Shown here piece after piece: positions 27,425 to 36,680 of a DNA stretch of 64,000 bases. The stretch is from Pseudomonas schmalbachii (lineage in GTDB: Bacteria; Pseudomonadota; Gammaproteobacteria; Pseudomonadales; Pseudomonadaceae): NCBI RefSeq assembly GCF_017589465.1, contig NZ_JAELYA010000002.1, positions 186,001 to 250,000 on the forward strand, given 5' to 3'. The position numbers were made by a program, and so were the translations under genes. The notes under the pieces were generated by a model that worked only from the letters and a program-made list of their open reading frames with translations, was not told the DNA's origin and ran no database searches. Numbering within the stretch: the first letter of the stretch is position 1; the number at the start of each line of letters is the position of its first letter.

Positions 27425-28843
27425 ATGAAAACCCGCACCATCCATATGTTCGGCCTGACCGGCCTTGCCGCCGGCCTGCTGCTGGCCCATGGCAGCGCCA
27501 ATGCCGCCGACGCGCCGACCTACCAGGTCCAGCCCGCCGCCGGCCTGTGCGCCACCGCCGCCAACGACAGCGCCTACAACACCAAGTACCTGGGCTTCTT
27601 CACCCATCTGGTGCCGGCCCAGGACGACTGGCTGTTCCGTACCACCTATGACCTGCGCACCGATTTCGGCACCACGACCGAAGGCTGGAGCTATCTGAAG
27701 AAGTTGCGCGACGAGCTGAAGAAGAAAGGCGTCGAGCTGGTGGTGGTCTACCAGCCGACCCGTGGCCTGGTGAACCGCGAGAAACTCAATCCGAAGGAGA
27801 AGGCCGCGTTCGACTACGACCTGGCGAAGAAGAACTACCTGGCGACCATCGCCCAGTTCCGCAAGGCCGGTATCTGGACGCCGGACTTCTCGCCGCTGTT
27901 CGACGAGAAGCAGGAACACGCCTTCTACTTCAAGGCCGACCACCACTGGACGCCGTATGGCGCGGAGCGCAGCGCGAAGATCGTCGCCGAGACGCTGAAG
28001 CGGATCCCGGCCTACGCCGACATTCCGAAGAAGGACTTCGAGAGCAAGCGCGTCGGCCTGTTGTCCAAGCTCGGCACCTTCCACAAGGCCGCCGCGCAAC
28101 TCTGCGGCAGCAGCTATGCGCCGCAGTACGTCGAGCGCTTCGAGACCGAGCCGGTGGGCGAAAGCGGCGGCGGCGACCTGTTCGGCGACGGCGGCAACCC
28201 GCAGGTGGCGCTGGTCGGCACCTCCAACAGCGGCCCGGCCTACAACTTCCCCGGCTTCCTGGAACAGTACGGCAAGGTCGACATCCTCAACAACGCCGTG
28301 TCCGGCGGCGGCTTCGACAGCTCGCTGCTGGCCTACATGAGCAGCGATGAGTTCCACAAGAACCCGCCGAAGATCCTCATCTGGGAATTCGCCACGCACT
28401 ACGACATGGCGCAGAAGAGTTTCTACCGCCAGGCCATGCCGCTGGTGGGCAACGGCTGCGCCGACGGCAAGCCGGTGCTCAGCCGCAAGGTCAAGCTGCA
28501 CGCCGGGCGCACCGAGGTGCTGCTGAACAGCGGCGCGCTGCCGATCCGCTCGGGCAGCTACACCGCCGACATCACCTACAGCGATCCGTCCGTGCACGAA
28601 CTGAAGAGCACCGTCTGGTACATGAACGGCCGCCGCGAACAGCTGAAGCTCGAACAGTCCTCGGCGGTGGATACCGGTGGCCGCTACGTCTTCCAGCTGC
28701 GCAAGGACGAGGACTGGGCCGACCAGCAGTTCCTCTCGATGGAAATCGAAGCGCCCGAAGAGATGCCCGCCGGCCTGGAAGTCGAGGCCCGGCTCTGCCA
28801 GACGCCGAACGCAAGGGCCACTGCCGAAGTGGCCAAGAGGTAA
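27425..28843 (+). CDS. algX: AlgX, alginate O-acetyltransferase with carbohydrate-binding module
   Basis: Periplasmic acetyltransferase of 472 residues that puts acetyl groups on the polymer. A signal peptide (ending GSANAAD) is followed by an SGNH-like hydrolase domain with a complete triad: Asp172 and His174 in KADHHWTP, and Ser267 in VGTSNSG. A C-terminal CBM follows (about 350-470). The residues match P. aeruginosa Asp174/His176/Ser269 with an offset of two. It starts 12 bases after algG. Confidence 0.96.
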   Translation: MKTRTIHMFGLTGLAAGLLLAHGSANAADAPTYQVQPAAGLCATAANDSAYNTKYLGFFTHLVPAQDDWLFRTTYDLRTDFGTTTEGWSYLKKLRDELKKKGVELVVVYQPTRGLVNREKLNPKEKAAFDYDLAKKNYLATIAQFRKAGIWTPDFSPLFDEKQEHAFYFKADHHWTPYGAERSAKIVAETLKRIPAYADIPKKDFESKRVGLLSKLGTFHKAAAQLCGSSYAPQYVERFETEPVGESGGGDLFGDGGNPQVALVGTSNSGPAYNFPGFLEQYGKVDILNNAVSGGGFDSSLLAYMSSDEFHKNPPKILIWEFATHYDMAQKSFYRQAMPLVGNGCADGKPVLSRKVKLHAGRTEVLLNSGALPIRSGSYTADITYSDPSVHELKSTVWYMNGRREQLKLEQSSAVDTGGRYVFQLRKDEDWADQQFLSMEIEAPEEMPAGLEVEARLCQTPNARATAEVAKR

Positions 28844-28849
28844 GCACCC

Positions 28850-29956
28850 ATGAAACGCAAATCGAACCTGTCGAAGCTGGCGAGCGGCGCCCTTTCCATC
28901 GCCATCCTCAGCACCCTCTACGGCCAGAGCAGCGAAGCCGCCGACCTGCTGCCGCCGCCCGGCTACTTCGCCGCCGCGGCCACGCAGAAGGCCGGCTCCG
29001 GCAAGTGCCCGGCGATGCCCCGGCCCTATACCGGAACCCTGGTGTTCACCAGCAAGTACGAGGGCTCCGACTCCTCGCGCTCCCAGCTCAACCCGGCGGC
29101 GGAGAAGAAATTCCGCGCGCAGATCGCCGACATCACCGAGATGGAGCGCGGCACCGCCAAACTGATCACCGAGTACATGCGCAGCGGCGACAAGAGCGAC
29201 CTCGACTGCGCCATCGACTGGCTGTCGGCCTGGGCCAAGGCCGGCGCGCTGGAAAGCACCGCCTTCAACCACACCGGCAAGTCCATGCGCAAATGGGCGC
29301 TGGGCAGCATGTCCTCGTCCTGGCTGCGCCTGAAGTTCTCCAGCAGCCGCCCGCTGTCGGCTTATCCACAGCAGGCGCGGAACATCGAGAACTGGTTCGG
29401 CCGCCTCGGCAGCCAGGTGGTCAGCGACTGGAGCAACCTGCCGCTGAAGCAGATCAACAACCACTCCTACTGGGCGGCGTGGTCGGTGATGTCCACCGCC
29501 GTGGTGACCAACCGCCGCGACCTGTTCGACTGGTCGGTGAAGGAGTTCAAGGTCGCCGCCAACCAGGTCGACCAGAACGGCTTCCTGCCCAACGAACTGA
29601 AGCGCGGCAAGCGCGCCCTCTCCTACCACAACTACTCGCTGCCGCCGCTGACGATGATCGCCGCTTTCGCCCAGGCCAACGGCGTCGACCTGCGCAAGGA
29701 AAACGACGGCGCCCTGGAGCGCCTGGCCAACCGCGTGATGAAGGGTGTCGACGACCAGGAAACCTTCCAGGAGAAGACCGGCAAGAGCCAGAACATGAGC
29801 GACCTGCGCGAAGACAGCAAGTTCGCCTGGCTGGAGCCGTACTGCGTGCTCTACCAGTGCACGGCGAAGACCCGCGAATGGAAGAAGGACATGCAGCCGT
29901 TCAACAGCTACCGGCTGGGGGGCGAGGTGACGAAGGTGTTCGGGGGCAAAACGTAG
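28850..29956 (+). CDS. algL: AlgL, periplasmic alginate lyase (PL5)
   Basis: Cuts polymer that strays in the periplasm by beta-elimination. The 368-residue precursor has a signal peptide (ending SSEAAD) and an alpha/alpha barrel with the PL5 active-site stretches NNHSYWAAW and LSYHNYSL. Six bases separate it from algX. The stop codon TAG belongs to a family B palindrome, so the present C-terminus may have been set by that repeat. Confidence 0.96.
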   Translation: MKRKSNLSKLASGALSIAILSTLYGQSSEAADLLPPPGYFAAAATQKAGSGKCPAMPRPYTGTLVFTSKYEGSDSSRSQLNPAAEKKFRAQIADITEMERGTAKLITEYMRSGDKSDLDCAIDWLSAWAKAGALESTAFNHTGKSMRKWALGSMSSSWLRLKFSSSRPLSAYPQQARNIENWFGRLGSQVVSDWSNLPLKQINNHSYWAAWSVMSTAVVTNRRDLFDWSVKEFKVAANQVDQNGFLPNELKRGKRALSYHNYSLPPLTMIAAFAQANGVDLRKENDGALERLANRVMKGVDDQETFQEKTGKSQNMSDLREDSKFAWLEPYCVLYQCTAKTREWKKDMQPFNSYRLGGEVTKVFGGKT

Positions 29957-30034
29957 GTTGGGCTGAGGAACGAAGCCCAACGATGGTTGCCGGCAACACG
30001 GATGTTGGGCTTCGCAAGCTCAGCGCCAACCTAC
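29953..30034. repeat. palindromic repeat pair, family B
   Basis: GTAGGTTGGGCTGAGGAACG and its inverted partner ending CAGCGCCAACCTAC; 29953-29981 faces 30004-30034. It overlaps the algL stop and sits before algI. A further small hairpin (GTCCGTT/AACGGAC, 30124-30144) lies between it and algI. Confidence 0.85.
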
Positions 30035-30186
30035 GACGGCGTCACTCCCGACCCACGCATACAGACGCGGGCGGGCGCAACACCACTTTGAGCAACACCG
30101 GGGAGGAACTGGCGGATCGCACCGTCCGTTCCCTGCGAACGGACGAGACCGATCTGAACGATTGAAGCTCCAAAGAGAGACGTGGA

Positions 30187-31659
30187 ATGGTCTTTTCCTC
30201 CAACGTATTCCTGTTCCTGTTCCTGCCGATCTTCCTCGGCATGTACTACCTGAGCGGGAACCGTTACCGAAACCTGTTGCTGCTGCTCGCCAGCTACATC
30301 TTCTATGCCTGGTGGCGGGTGGACTTCCTCGCGCTGTTCGCCGGGGTGACGCTGTTCAACTACTGGATCGGCCTGCGCATCGGCGCGGCCGGCGTGCGCA
30401 CCCTCGCGGCGAAACGCTGGCTGATCCTCGGCGTGGTGGTCGACCTCTGCGTGCTCGGCTACTTCAAGTACGCCAACTTCGGCGTCGACAGCCTCAACGA
30501 GATCATCACCTCGTTCGGCATGCAGCCGTTCGTGATCACCCACATCCTGCTGCCGATCGGCATCTCCTTCTACACCTTCGAATCGATCAGCTACATCATC
30601 GACGTGTACCGCGGCGATACTCCGGCCACCCGCAACCTGATCGACTTCGCGGCGTTCGTGGCAATCTTCCCGCACCTGATCGCCGGCCCGGTGCTGCGCT
30701 TCCGCGACCTGGTGGACCAGTTCAACCACCGCACCCACACCGTCGACAAGTTCGCCGAAGGCTGCACCCGCTTCATGCAGGGCTTCGTCAAGAAGGTGTT
30801 CATCGCCGACACCCTGGCGGCGGTCGCCGACCACTGCTTCGCCCTGCAGAACCCCAGCACCGGCGACGCCTGGCTCGGCGCGCTGGCCTACACCGCGCAG
30901 CTCTACTTCGACTTCTCCGGCTACAGCGACATGGCCATCGGCCTCGGCCTGATGATGGGCTTCCGCTTCATGGAGAACTTCAACCAGCCCTATATCAGCC
31001 AGTCGATCACCGAGTTCTGGCGGCGCTGGCATATCAGCCTGTCCAACTGGCTGCGCGACTACCTGTACATCAGCCTCGGCGGCAACCGCGGCACGGCGTT
31101 CCAGACCTACCGCAACCTGTTCCTCACCATGCTGCTCGGCGGCCTGTGGCACGGCGCCAACTTCACCTACATCATCTGGGGCGCCTGGCACGGCGCGATC
31201 CTCGCCATCGAGCGCCTGCTCGGGGTGAACGCCGCCACCCGCGTGTTCAACCCGCTGAAATGGGCGCTGACCTTCCTGCTGGTGGTGATCGGCTGGGTGA
31301 TCTTCCGCGCCGAGAACCTGCATGTGGCCTGGCGCATGTACGAGGCGATGTTCAGCTTCGGCGACTGGCAGCTCTCCGAACTCAACCGCGCCAGCCTCAC
31401 CGGCCTGCAGGTCGGCACCCTGATCGTCGCCTACGTGGTGCTGGCGGTATTCGGCCTGCGCCAGTTCTACAGCCAGCCGCTGGGCGAGAAGGCCAGCAAG
31501 GCCGAAGCCGCCGCGCCGGTGGTCGTCACCACCAGCGGCGGCGCCCTCGCCCTGGCGCCCGTGCTGGCGATGCGCGCCGCGCTGCTCCTGCTGTTCGCCG
31601 CCTCGGTGCTGAAGCTCTCGGCGCAGAGCTACTCGCCCTTCCTCTACTTCCAGTTCTGA
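30187..31659 (+). CDS. algI: AlgI, MBOAT-family acetyl transfer protein
   Basis: Polytopic inner-membrane protein that passes acetyl groups across the membrane for alginate O-acetylation. The 490-residue protein has about ten membrane segments (VFLFLFLPIFLGMYYL at the start), the MBOAT motif WRRWHISLSNWLRDY and the essential His322 in GGLWHGANFTY, the same number as in P. aeruginosa. The C-terminus is shorter than the about 520 residues in P. aeruginosa. It is 230 bases from algL, a gap that may contain an internal promoter. Confidence 0.96.
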   Translation: MVFSSNVFLFLFLPIFLGMYYLSGNRYRNLLLLLASYIFYAWWRVDFLALFAGVTLFNYWIGLRIGAAGVRTLAAKRWLILGVVVDLCVLGYFKYANFGVDSLNEIITSFGMQPFVITHILLPIGISFYTFESISYIIDVYRGDTPATRNLIDFAAFVAIFPHLIAGPVLRFRDLVDQFNHRTHTVDKFAEGCTRFMQGFVKKVFIADTLAAVADHCFALQNPSTGDAWLGALAYTAQLYFDFSGYSDMAIGLGLMMGFRFMENFNQPYISQSITEFWRRWHISLSNWLRDYLYISLGGNRGTAFQTYRNLFLTMLLGGLWHGANFTYIIWGAWHGAILAIERLLGVNAATRVFNPLKWALTFLLVVIGWVIFRAENLHVAWRMYEAMFSFGDWQLSELNRASLTGLQVGTLIVAYVVLAVFGLRQFYSQPLGEKASKAEAAAPVVVTTSGGALALAPVLAMRAALLLLFAASVLKLSAQSYSPFLYFQF

Positions 31660-31673
31660 GCGAGGACGACGAA

Positions 31674-32837
31674 ATGACAATCGCGAAACCGCTGCAATAC
31701 ACCTACATCGCCCTGTTCGGCGGCATGCTGGTGGGCCTCGCCGGCTGGTCGACGACGAGCTTCCCGAGCTTCTCCAGAGCCGATGGCACGCCGCTGCTCA
31801 ACGGCAAGCTGGCCCACGCCTTCGAGAAGCACTACGACGCGCAGTTCCCGGTCAAGCGCCTCGGCACCAACCTCTGGGCCGCGCTGGACTACACGCTGTT
31901 CGACGAGGGCCGGCCGGGCGTGGTGATCGGCAAGGACGGCTGGCTGTTCACCGACGAGGAATTCAAGCCGGCGCCCAGCGCCACCCAGCTCGCCGACAAC
32001 TGGGCACTGATCCGTGGCGTGCAGCAGGAACTGGAACGCCGCGGGGTGAAGCTGGTGATGGCGATCATCCCGGCGAAGAACCGCGTCTATCCGGAATACC
32101 TCGGCGAGGAACGGCCGGCGGTGCTGCACGCGGGGCTCTACCGCGACTTCCTCAGCCGCGCCTGGCAGTCCGGCATGGCCGCGCCGGAGCTGCTGGAAAC
32201 CCTCGAACACGCCAAGGACAACGGCCAGGTCTTTCTGCGCACCGACACCCACTGGACACCGCTGGGCGCCGAGGCCGTGGCCCAGCGCCTGGCCGCCACC
32301 ATCCGCGACGGCAAGGGCCTCGACCTGCCGAGCCAGTCCTTCGTCACCGAGGCCGGCAAGCAGAAACCGCACAAGGGCGACCTGCTGAGCTTCCTGCCGC
32401 TCGACCCGCTGTTCAGCGACATGCTGCCGGAGGCCGACCAGTTGGAAGCGCGCCAGACGCGCCCGGCGGACAACGGCGAAGGCGCCGACCTGTTCGGCGA
32501 CAGCCAGCAGCCGCAGATCGCCCTGGTCGGCACCAGCTACAGCGCCAACCCGCAGTGGAACTTCGCCGGCGCGCTGAAGCAGGCGCTCTCCGCCGACCTG
32601 GTCAATTACGCCAAGGAAGGCAAGGGCCCGCTCGAACCCATGCTCGAACTGCTGCAGGACGAAGGCTTCAAGCAGAAGCCGGCGCAACTGCTGATCTGGG
32701 AATTCCCCGAACGTTACCTGCCGATGCACAGCGACCTCAGCCAGTTCGACCAGGGCTGGCTGGCGCAGCTGCGCGCCGCAGGCAACCACGATGAACGCCT
32801 GGCTGCCAACCAGCCCGGCAAACCGGCGGCGCAATGA
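31674..32837 (+). CDS. algJ: AlgJ, periplasmic alginate O-acetyltransferase component
   Basis: Membrane-anchored or periplasmic SGNH-like acetylesterase of 387 residues, related to AlgX. An uncleaved signal anchor (YIALFGGMLVGLAGW) precedes the triad: Asp191 and His193 in RTDTHWTPLGAE, and Ser288 in VGTSYSA. It takes acetyl from AlgI and hands it to AlgX. GAGGACGACGAA lies before the ATG. Confidence 0.95.
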   Translation: MTIAKPLQYTYIALFGGMLVGLAGWSTTSFPSFSRADGTPLLNGKLAHAFEKHYDAQFPVKRLGTNLWAALDYTLFDEGRPGVVIGKDGWLFTDEEFKPAPSATQLADNWALIRGVQQELERRGVKLVMAIIPAKNRVYPEYLGEERPAVLHAGLYRDFLSRAWQSGMAAPELLETLEHAKDNGQVFLRTDTHWTPLGAEAVAQRLAATIRDGKGLDLPSQSFVTEAGKQKPHKGDLLSFLPLDPLFSDMLPEADQLEARQTRPADNGEGADLFGDSQQPQIALVGTSYSANPQWNFAGALKQALSADLVNYAKEGKGPLEPMLELLQDEGFKQKPAQLLIWEFPERYLPMHSDLSQFDQGWLAQLRAAGNHDERLAANQPGKPAAQ

Positions 32838-32871
32838 GCGTCGCGCAGTAGAGAAGATGGAGGTACATCCG

Positions 32872-33519
32872 ATGAACCGACTGAAGAACCGCAGCTGGAT
32901 GGCTCACGCCTGTGCCCTGGCCCTTGGCCTCTCGGCATTCGGCGCCCACGCCGGCGAAGGCGCCCTCTACGGCCCGCAGGCACCCAAGGGCTCGGCGTTC
33001 GTGCGGGCCTACAACGCCGGCAACGGCGAGCTGTCCGTCAGCGTCGGCAACACCGACCTGACCGACGTCGCCCCGCTCGGCTCCAGCGACTTCAAGTTCC
33101 TGCCGCCGGGCAACTACACCGCCAAGGTCGGCAGCCAGAGCCTGCCGGTGCAACTGGAACCGAACAGCTACTACACCCTGGTCAGCCAGCCCGGCGGCCA
33201 GCCGAAGCTGGTGCCCGAGCCGCCATTCCGCAACAAGCAGAAGGCCCTGGTGCGGGTGCAGAACCTGTCCGGCAGCCAACTGACCCTGAAGACCGCCGAC
33301 GGCAAGACCGACGTGGTCAGCAACGTCGCCCCGCAGAGCCACGGCGACCGCGAGATCAACCCGGTGAAGGTCAACCTGGCGCTGTTCGATGGCGACCGGA
33401 AGGTCAGCGACCTCAAGCCGGTCACCCTGGAACGCGGCGAGGTGGTCTGCCTGTACGTCACCGGCAACGGCGGCAAGCTCGCGCCGGTGTGGGTGAAAAG
33501 GCCGGTGAAGGCGGATTGA
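32872..33519 (+). CDS. algF: AlgF, periplasmic acetylation adaptor
   Basis: Secreted small protein of 215 residues needed for alginate O-acetylation. It has a signal peptide (ending GAHAGE) and two beta-rich halves (PPGNYTAKVGSQSLPVQLEP and LERGEVVCLYVTG). GGAGG lies 8 nt before the ATG at 32872; a longer frame upstream overlaps the end of algJ and has no ribosome site. Confidence 0.95.
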   Translation: MNRLKNRSWMAHACALALGLSAFGAHAGEGALYGPQAPKGSAFVRAYNAGNGELSVSVGNTDLTDVAPLGSSDFKFLPPGNYTAKVGSQSLPVQLEPNSYYTLVSQPGGQPKLVPEPPFRNKQKALVRVQNLSGSQLTLKTADGKTDVVSNVAPQSHGDREINPVKVNLALFDGDRKVSDLKPVTLERGEVVCLYVTGNGGKLAPVWVKRPVKAD

Positions 33520-33536
33520 TTCTGGTGCGGGGGTTT

Positions 33537-33657
33537 CCCCTCACCCTAACCCTCTCCCAGGGGGAGAGGGGACTGGATTGGCGCGGGGACAGACTCCGTG
33601 ATCACCGACACCTCCGTACAACCCCCTCTCCCTCCAGGAGAGGGCTGGGGTGAGGGT
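33537..33657. repeat. 119-bp palindromic element, family E
   Basis: Ends match the copy in algG (CCCCTCACCCTAACCCTCTC and AGAGGGCTGGGGTGAGGG), but the centre is different. It fills the algF-algA gap. Confidence 0.85.
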
Positions 33658-33785
33658 CTCCCCGCCCCGCACGAAACAAAAAAAGACCGGCACCAGTCCG
33701 GCACCCGCCAGCAAGGCACGAACAGGAGAGGCTCCCCCGGGAGCAGGCACCCGACAGAACGCAAACGCTTAATGGAGAACAACCG

Positions 33786-35231
33786 ATGATCCCAGTAATC
33801 CTTTCCGGTGGCAGCGGCTCGCGACTCTGGCCTCTTTCCCGCAAACAGTATCCCAAGCAGTTCCTCGCCCTGACCGGCGAGCACACGCTGTTCCAGCAGA
33901 CCCTTGAGCGCCTCGCCTTCGAAGGCATGGAGCCGCCAGTGGTGGTGAGCAACAAGGAGCACCGCTTCATCGTCCAGGAACAGCTCGAACAGCTGGACCT
34001 GAAGACCCAGGCGATCCTGCTCGAACCCTTCGGCCGCAACACCGCGCCGGCCGTGGCCATCGCCGCCATGAAACTGGTCGCCGAAGGCCGCGACGAACTG
34101 CTGCTGGTGCTCCCCGCCGACCACGTGCTCGACGACCAGCGCGCCTTCCAGCGTGCCCTTGCGTTGGCCACCAATGCCGCCGAGAAGGGCGAGATGGTGC
34201 TCTTCGGCGTACCGGCCAACCGTCCGGAAACCGGCTACGGCTACATCCAGGCCGGCGACGGCCAGGGCCTGCCGGACGGCGTGATCCGCGTCCGGCGCTT
34301 CGTCGAGAAACCGGACGAGGCGCGCGCCCGCGAGTTCGTCGAAGACGGCGGCTACTTCTGGAACAGCGGCATGTTCCTGTTCCGCGCCAGCCGCTATCTG
34401 GAAGAACTGAAGAAGCACGACGCCGACATCTACGACACCTGCCTGATGGCCCTGGAACGTAGCCAGCGCGAAGGCGACCTGGTGAACATCGACCCGGCGA
34501 CCTTCGAGTGCTGCCCGGACAACTCCATCGACTACGCGGTGATGGAAAAGACCCGGCGCGCCTGCGTGGTGCCGCTGGCCGCCGGCTGGAACGACGTCGG
34601 CAGCTGGTCGTCGATCTGGGAAGTGCACGACAAGGACGCCAACGGCAACGTCACCAAGGGCGACGTGCTGGTGCATGACAGCCGCAACTGCCTGGTGCAC
34701 GGCAACGGCAAGCTGGTCTCGGTGGTCGGCCTCGACGACATCGTGGTGGTGGAAACCAAGGACGCCATGATGATCGCCCACAGGGATCGCGTGCAGGACG
34801 TGAAGAAGGTAGTCGGCGAACTGGACGCCCAGGGCCGCAGCGAAACCCAGAACCACTGCGCCGTGTACCGCCCGTGGGGCTCGTACGACTCGGTGGACAT
34901 GGGCGGCCGCTTCCAGGTCAAGCGCATCTCCGTCAAGCCGGGTGCGCGCCTGTCGCTGCAGATGCACCACCACCGCGCCGAGCACTGGATCGTGGTCTCC
35001 GGCACCGCCGAGGTGACCTGCGACGACAAGACCTTCCTGCTCACCGAAAACCAGTCCACCTACATCCCCATCGCCTCGGTCCACCGCCTGGCCAACCCCG
35101 GCAGGATCCCGCTGGAGATCATCGAGGTGCAGTCCGGCAGCTACCTCGGCGAGGACGATATCGAGCGGCTGGAAGATGTGTACGGGCGCGCCCCGGAGCC
35201 TGAAGTGAAGCTCCAGGTCGTCGGCCGCTGA
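33786..35231 (+). CDS. algA: phosphomannose isomerase / GDP-mannose pyrophosphorylase
   Basis: Two-activity enzyme that makes the alginate precursor: it interconverts fructose-6-phosphate and mannose-6-phosphate and makes GDP-mannose from mannose-1-phosphate and GTP. The 481 residues equal the P. aeruginosa length. The N-terminal pyrophosphorylase half carries LSGGSGSRLWPLSRKQYPKQ and FVEKPD; the C-terminal cupin half has the zinc site in QMHHHRAEHWIVVSG. It is the last gene of the operon and is followed by an intrinsic terminator. Confidence 0.97.
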   Translation: MIPVILSGGSGSRLWPLSRKQYPKQFLALTGEHTLFQQTLERLAFEGMEPPVVVSNKEHRFIVQEQLEQLDLKTQAILLEPFGRNTAPAVAIAAMKLVAEGRDELLLVLPADHVLDDQRAFQRALALATNAAEKGEMVLFGVPANRPETGYGYIQAGDGQGLPDGVIRVRRFVEKPDEARAREFVEDGGYFWNSGMFLFRASRYLEELKKHDADIYDTCLMALERSQREGDLVNIDPATFECCPDNSIDYAVMEKTRRACVVPLAAGWNDVGSWSSIWEVHDKDANGNVTKGDVLVHDSRNCLVHGNGKLVSVVGLDDIVVVETKDAMMIAHRDRVQDVKKVVGELDAQGRSETQNHCAVYRPWGSYDSVDMGGRFQVKRISVKPGARLSLQMHHHRAEHWIVVSGTAEVTCDDKTFLLTENQSTYIPIASVHRLANPGRIPLEIIEVQSGSYLGEDDIERLEDVYGRAPEPEVKLQVVGR

Positions 35232-35259
35232 ATCCGCTGTAGCTCCCAGCGGTCCTCTA

Positions 35260-35290
35260 CCCCCGCATCGGATGGTGCGGGGGATTTTTT
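35260..35290 (+). terminator. intrinsic terminator of the alginate operon
   Basis: CCCCCGCA and TGCGGGGG form an 8-bp stem with an 8-nt loop, followed by ATTTTTT, 29 bases after the algA stop codon. Confidence 0.92.
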
Positions 35291-35318
35291 ATTTCCCGGT
35301 TCCGGCCCCGGCTCTGGC

Positions 35319-35376
35319 GTAGGGCGGGTGAAACCCGCCATGACACCTCCGGATTGGCGGGTTGCACCCGCCCTAC
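35319..35376. repeat. palindromic repeat pair, family A
   Basis: Arms at 35319-35340 and 35355-35376 (GTAGGGCGGGTGAAACCCGC and complement, one mismatch). Confidence 0.85.
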
Positions 35377-35410
35377 GGGCCACGCTCCCGCGTCCCTTTT
35401 GACGCAATTC

Positions 35411-35492
35411 GTAGGATGGGTTGAGCTTGCGATACCCATCAATGATCGGGCCGACAACAACCATGGGTATCGCTTCGCTCAACCCATCCTAC
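35411..35492. repeat. palindromic repeat pair, family C
   Basis: GTAGGATGGGTTGAGCTTGC and inverted partner ending CGCTCAACCCATCCTAC. A single unit lies after algD at 19824-19854. Confidence 0.85.
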
Positions 35493-35504
35493 GTATCTGA
35501 ACGG

Positions 35505-35541
35505 CCCCCTCTCCCTCCGGGAGAGGGTTGGGGTGAGGGGG
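35505..35541. repeat. single end unit of family E
   Basis: CCCCCTCTCCCTCCGGGAGA followed by GGGTTGGGGTGAGGGGG; it is the right-hand hairpin of the 119-bp element alone. Confidence 0.8.
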
Positions 35542-35554
35542 CAGCGAAACCCGC

Positions 35555-36592
35555 CTACGCCTCGATGATCATCTTCAACGCCTTGTTCTCCGACGCCTTG
35601 CCGAAGGTCTCGTAGGCCTTGAGGATGTCCGCCAGGGCGAAGTGGTGGGTGATCAGCTGTTCCGGCTGCAGCTTCCCGGCCTCCACGCTCTTCAGCAGCA
35701 TCGGCGTGGTCACCGCGTCCACCAGGCGGGTGCGCAAGGTGATGTTGTGCGACCACAGCCGCTCCAGGTGGAACTCCACCGGCTTGCCATGCACGCCGAG
35801 CACGGCGATGTCGCCGCCCGGAGCGATGATCGATTCGCAGAGGGTGAAGGTCGACGGCACGCCGACCGCTTCGATGGCGCTGTCCACGCCCAGGCCGCCG
35901 GTCAGCGCCTGCACCTGTTCCACCACGTCGCTGGCGCCGGCATTGATGCAGTCGCTGGCGCCGAAGCGCTTCGCCACCTCCAGCCGGTTGTCGTCCAGGT
36001 CGATCATGATGATCCGCGCCGGCGAGTAGAACTGCGCGGTGAGCAGCGCCGCCAGGCCGACCGGTCCGGCGCCGACGATGGCCACGCTGCCGCCGGGCTG
36101 CACGCGACCGTTGAGCACGCCGCATTCGAAGCCGGTGGGCAGGATATCGCTGAGCATCACCATCGCCTCCTCGTCCACCCCGTCAGGGATGTGGTAGAGG
36201 CTGGTGTCGGCATGGGGGATGCGCACCTTCTCGGCCTGGGTGCCGTCGATCAGGTGGCCGAGAATCCAGCCGCCGGTGCGGCAGTGCGAGGCCATGCCCT
36301 TGCGGCAGAAATCGCACTTGCCGCAGGAGCTGATGCAGGAAATCAGTACGCGGTCGCCCGGCTTGAACTGGCTGACCGCCGCGCCGGCCTGCTCGACCAC
36401 GCCGATCCCCTCGTGGCCGAGGATGCGCCCCGGCTGGCAGGTCGGCACATCGCCCTTGATGATGTGCAGGTCGGTGCCGCAGAGGGTGGTTTTCACCAGC
36501 CGCACCACCGCATCGCCGGGCTGCTGCAGTTGTGGATCGGGACGATCTTCCAGGGCGATGTCGCCGACACCGCGATAGACCAGGGCTTTCAT
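35555..36592 (-). CDS. zinc-dependent alcohol dehydrogenase (medium-chain family)
   Basis: NAD-linked oxidoreductase of 345 residues. Catalytic zinc ligands are in LCGTDLH and LGHEG; the structural zinc site is SCGKCDFCRKGMASHC; the nucleotide fold is AIVGAGPVGLAA with an acidic IDLDDNR after it, favouring NAD over NADP. The sequence resembles secondary-alcohol/isopropanol-type dehydrogenases; the substrate is unknown. AAGGAG lies 8 nt before the ATG. Confidence 0.9.
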   Translation of the reverse strand: MKALVYRGVGDIALEDRPDPQLQQPGDAVVRLVKTTLCGTDLHIIKGDVPTCQPGRILGHEGIGVVEQAGAAVSQFKPGDRVLISCISSCGKCDFCRKGMASHCRTGGWILGHLIDGTQAEKVRIPHADTSLYHIPDGVDEEAMVMLSDILPTGFECGVLNGRVQPGGSVAIVGAGPVGLAALLTAQFYSPARIIMIDLDDNRLEVAKRFGASDCINAGASDVVEQVQALTGGLGVDSAIEAVGVPSTFTLCESIIAPGGDIAVLGVHGKPVEFHLERLWSHNITLRTRLVDAVTTPMLLKSVEAGKLQPEQLITHHFALADILKAYETFGKASENKALKMIIEA

Positions 36593-36680
36593 GGACGGAC
36601 TCCTTCGGGAATGAAACTTCCTTCAGGCTAGACCGCGACGGCGGCTACGACGCTGCTTCCGATCAACTGCGCCCGATTGC

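Larger units (their letters stand above)
35232..35554. other. intergenic repeat cluster after the alginate operon
   Basis: This 323-base stretch has no gene. It holds the algA terminator and then three different palindromic families one after another: family A (35319-35376), family C (35411-35492) and a single family E end (35505-35541). Confidence 0.85.

Noticed and set aside
25724-29980. A 1418-codon open frame on the minus strand opposite algG, algX and algL
   Set aside because: Very high GC at third positions leaves long antisense frames open. The translation is low-complexity (rich in V, A, H, Q, R, G) with no domain, and the plus strand encodes three clear alginate proteins.
18500-35231. 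Recent horizontal transfer of the alginate operon
   Set aside because: GC content, codon use and gene order look like the surroundings and like other Pseudomonas; only the upstream control region is AT-rich, as it is in P. aeruginosa.
35311-35541. CRISPR-like array of repeats after algA
   Set aside because: The units are three different palindromes, not one direct repeat with regular spacers, and no cas gene is nearby.
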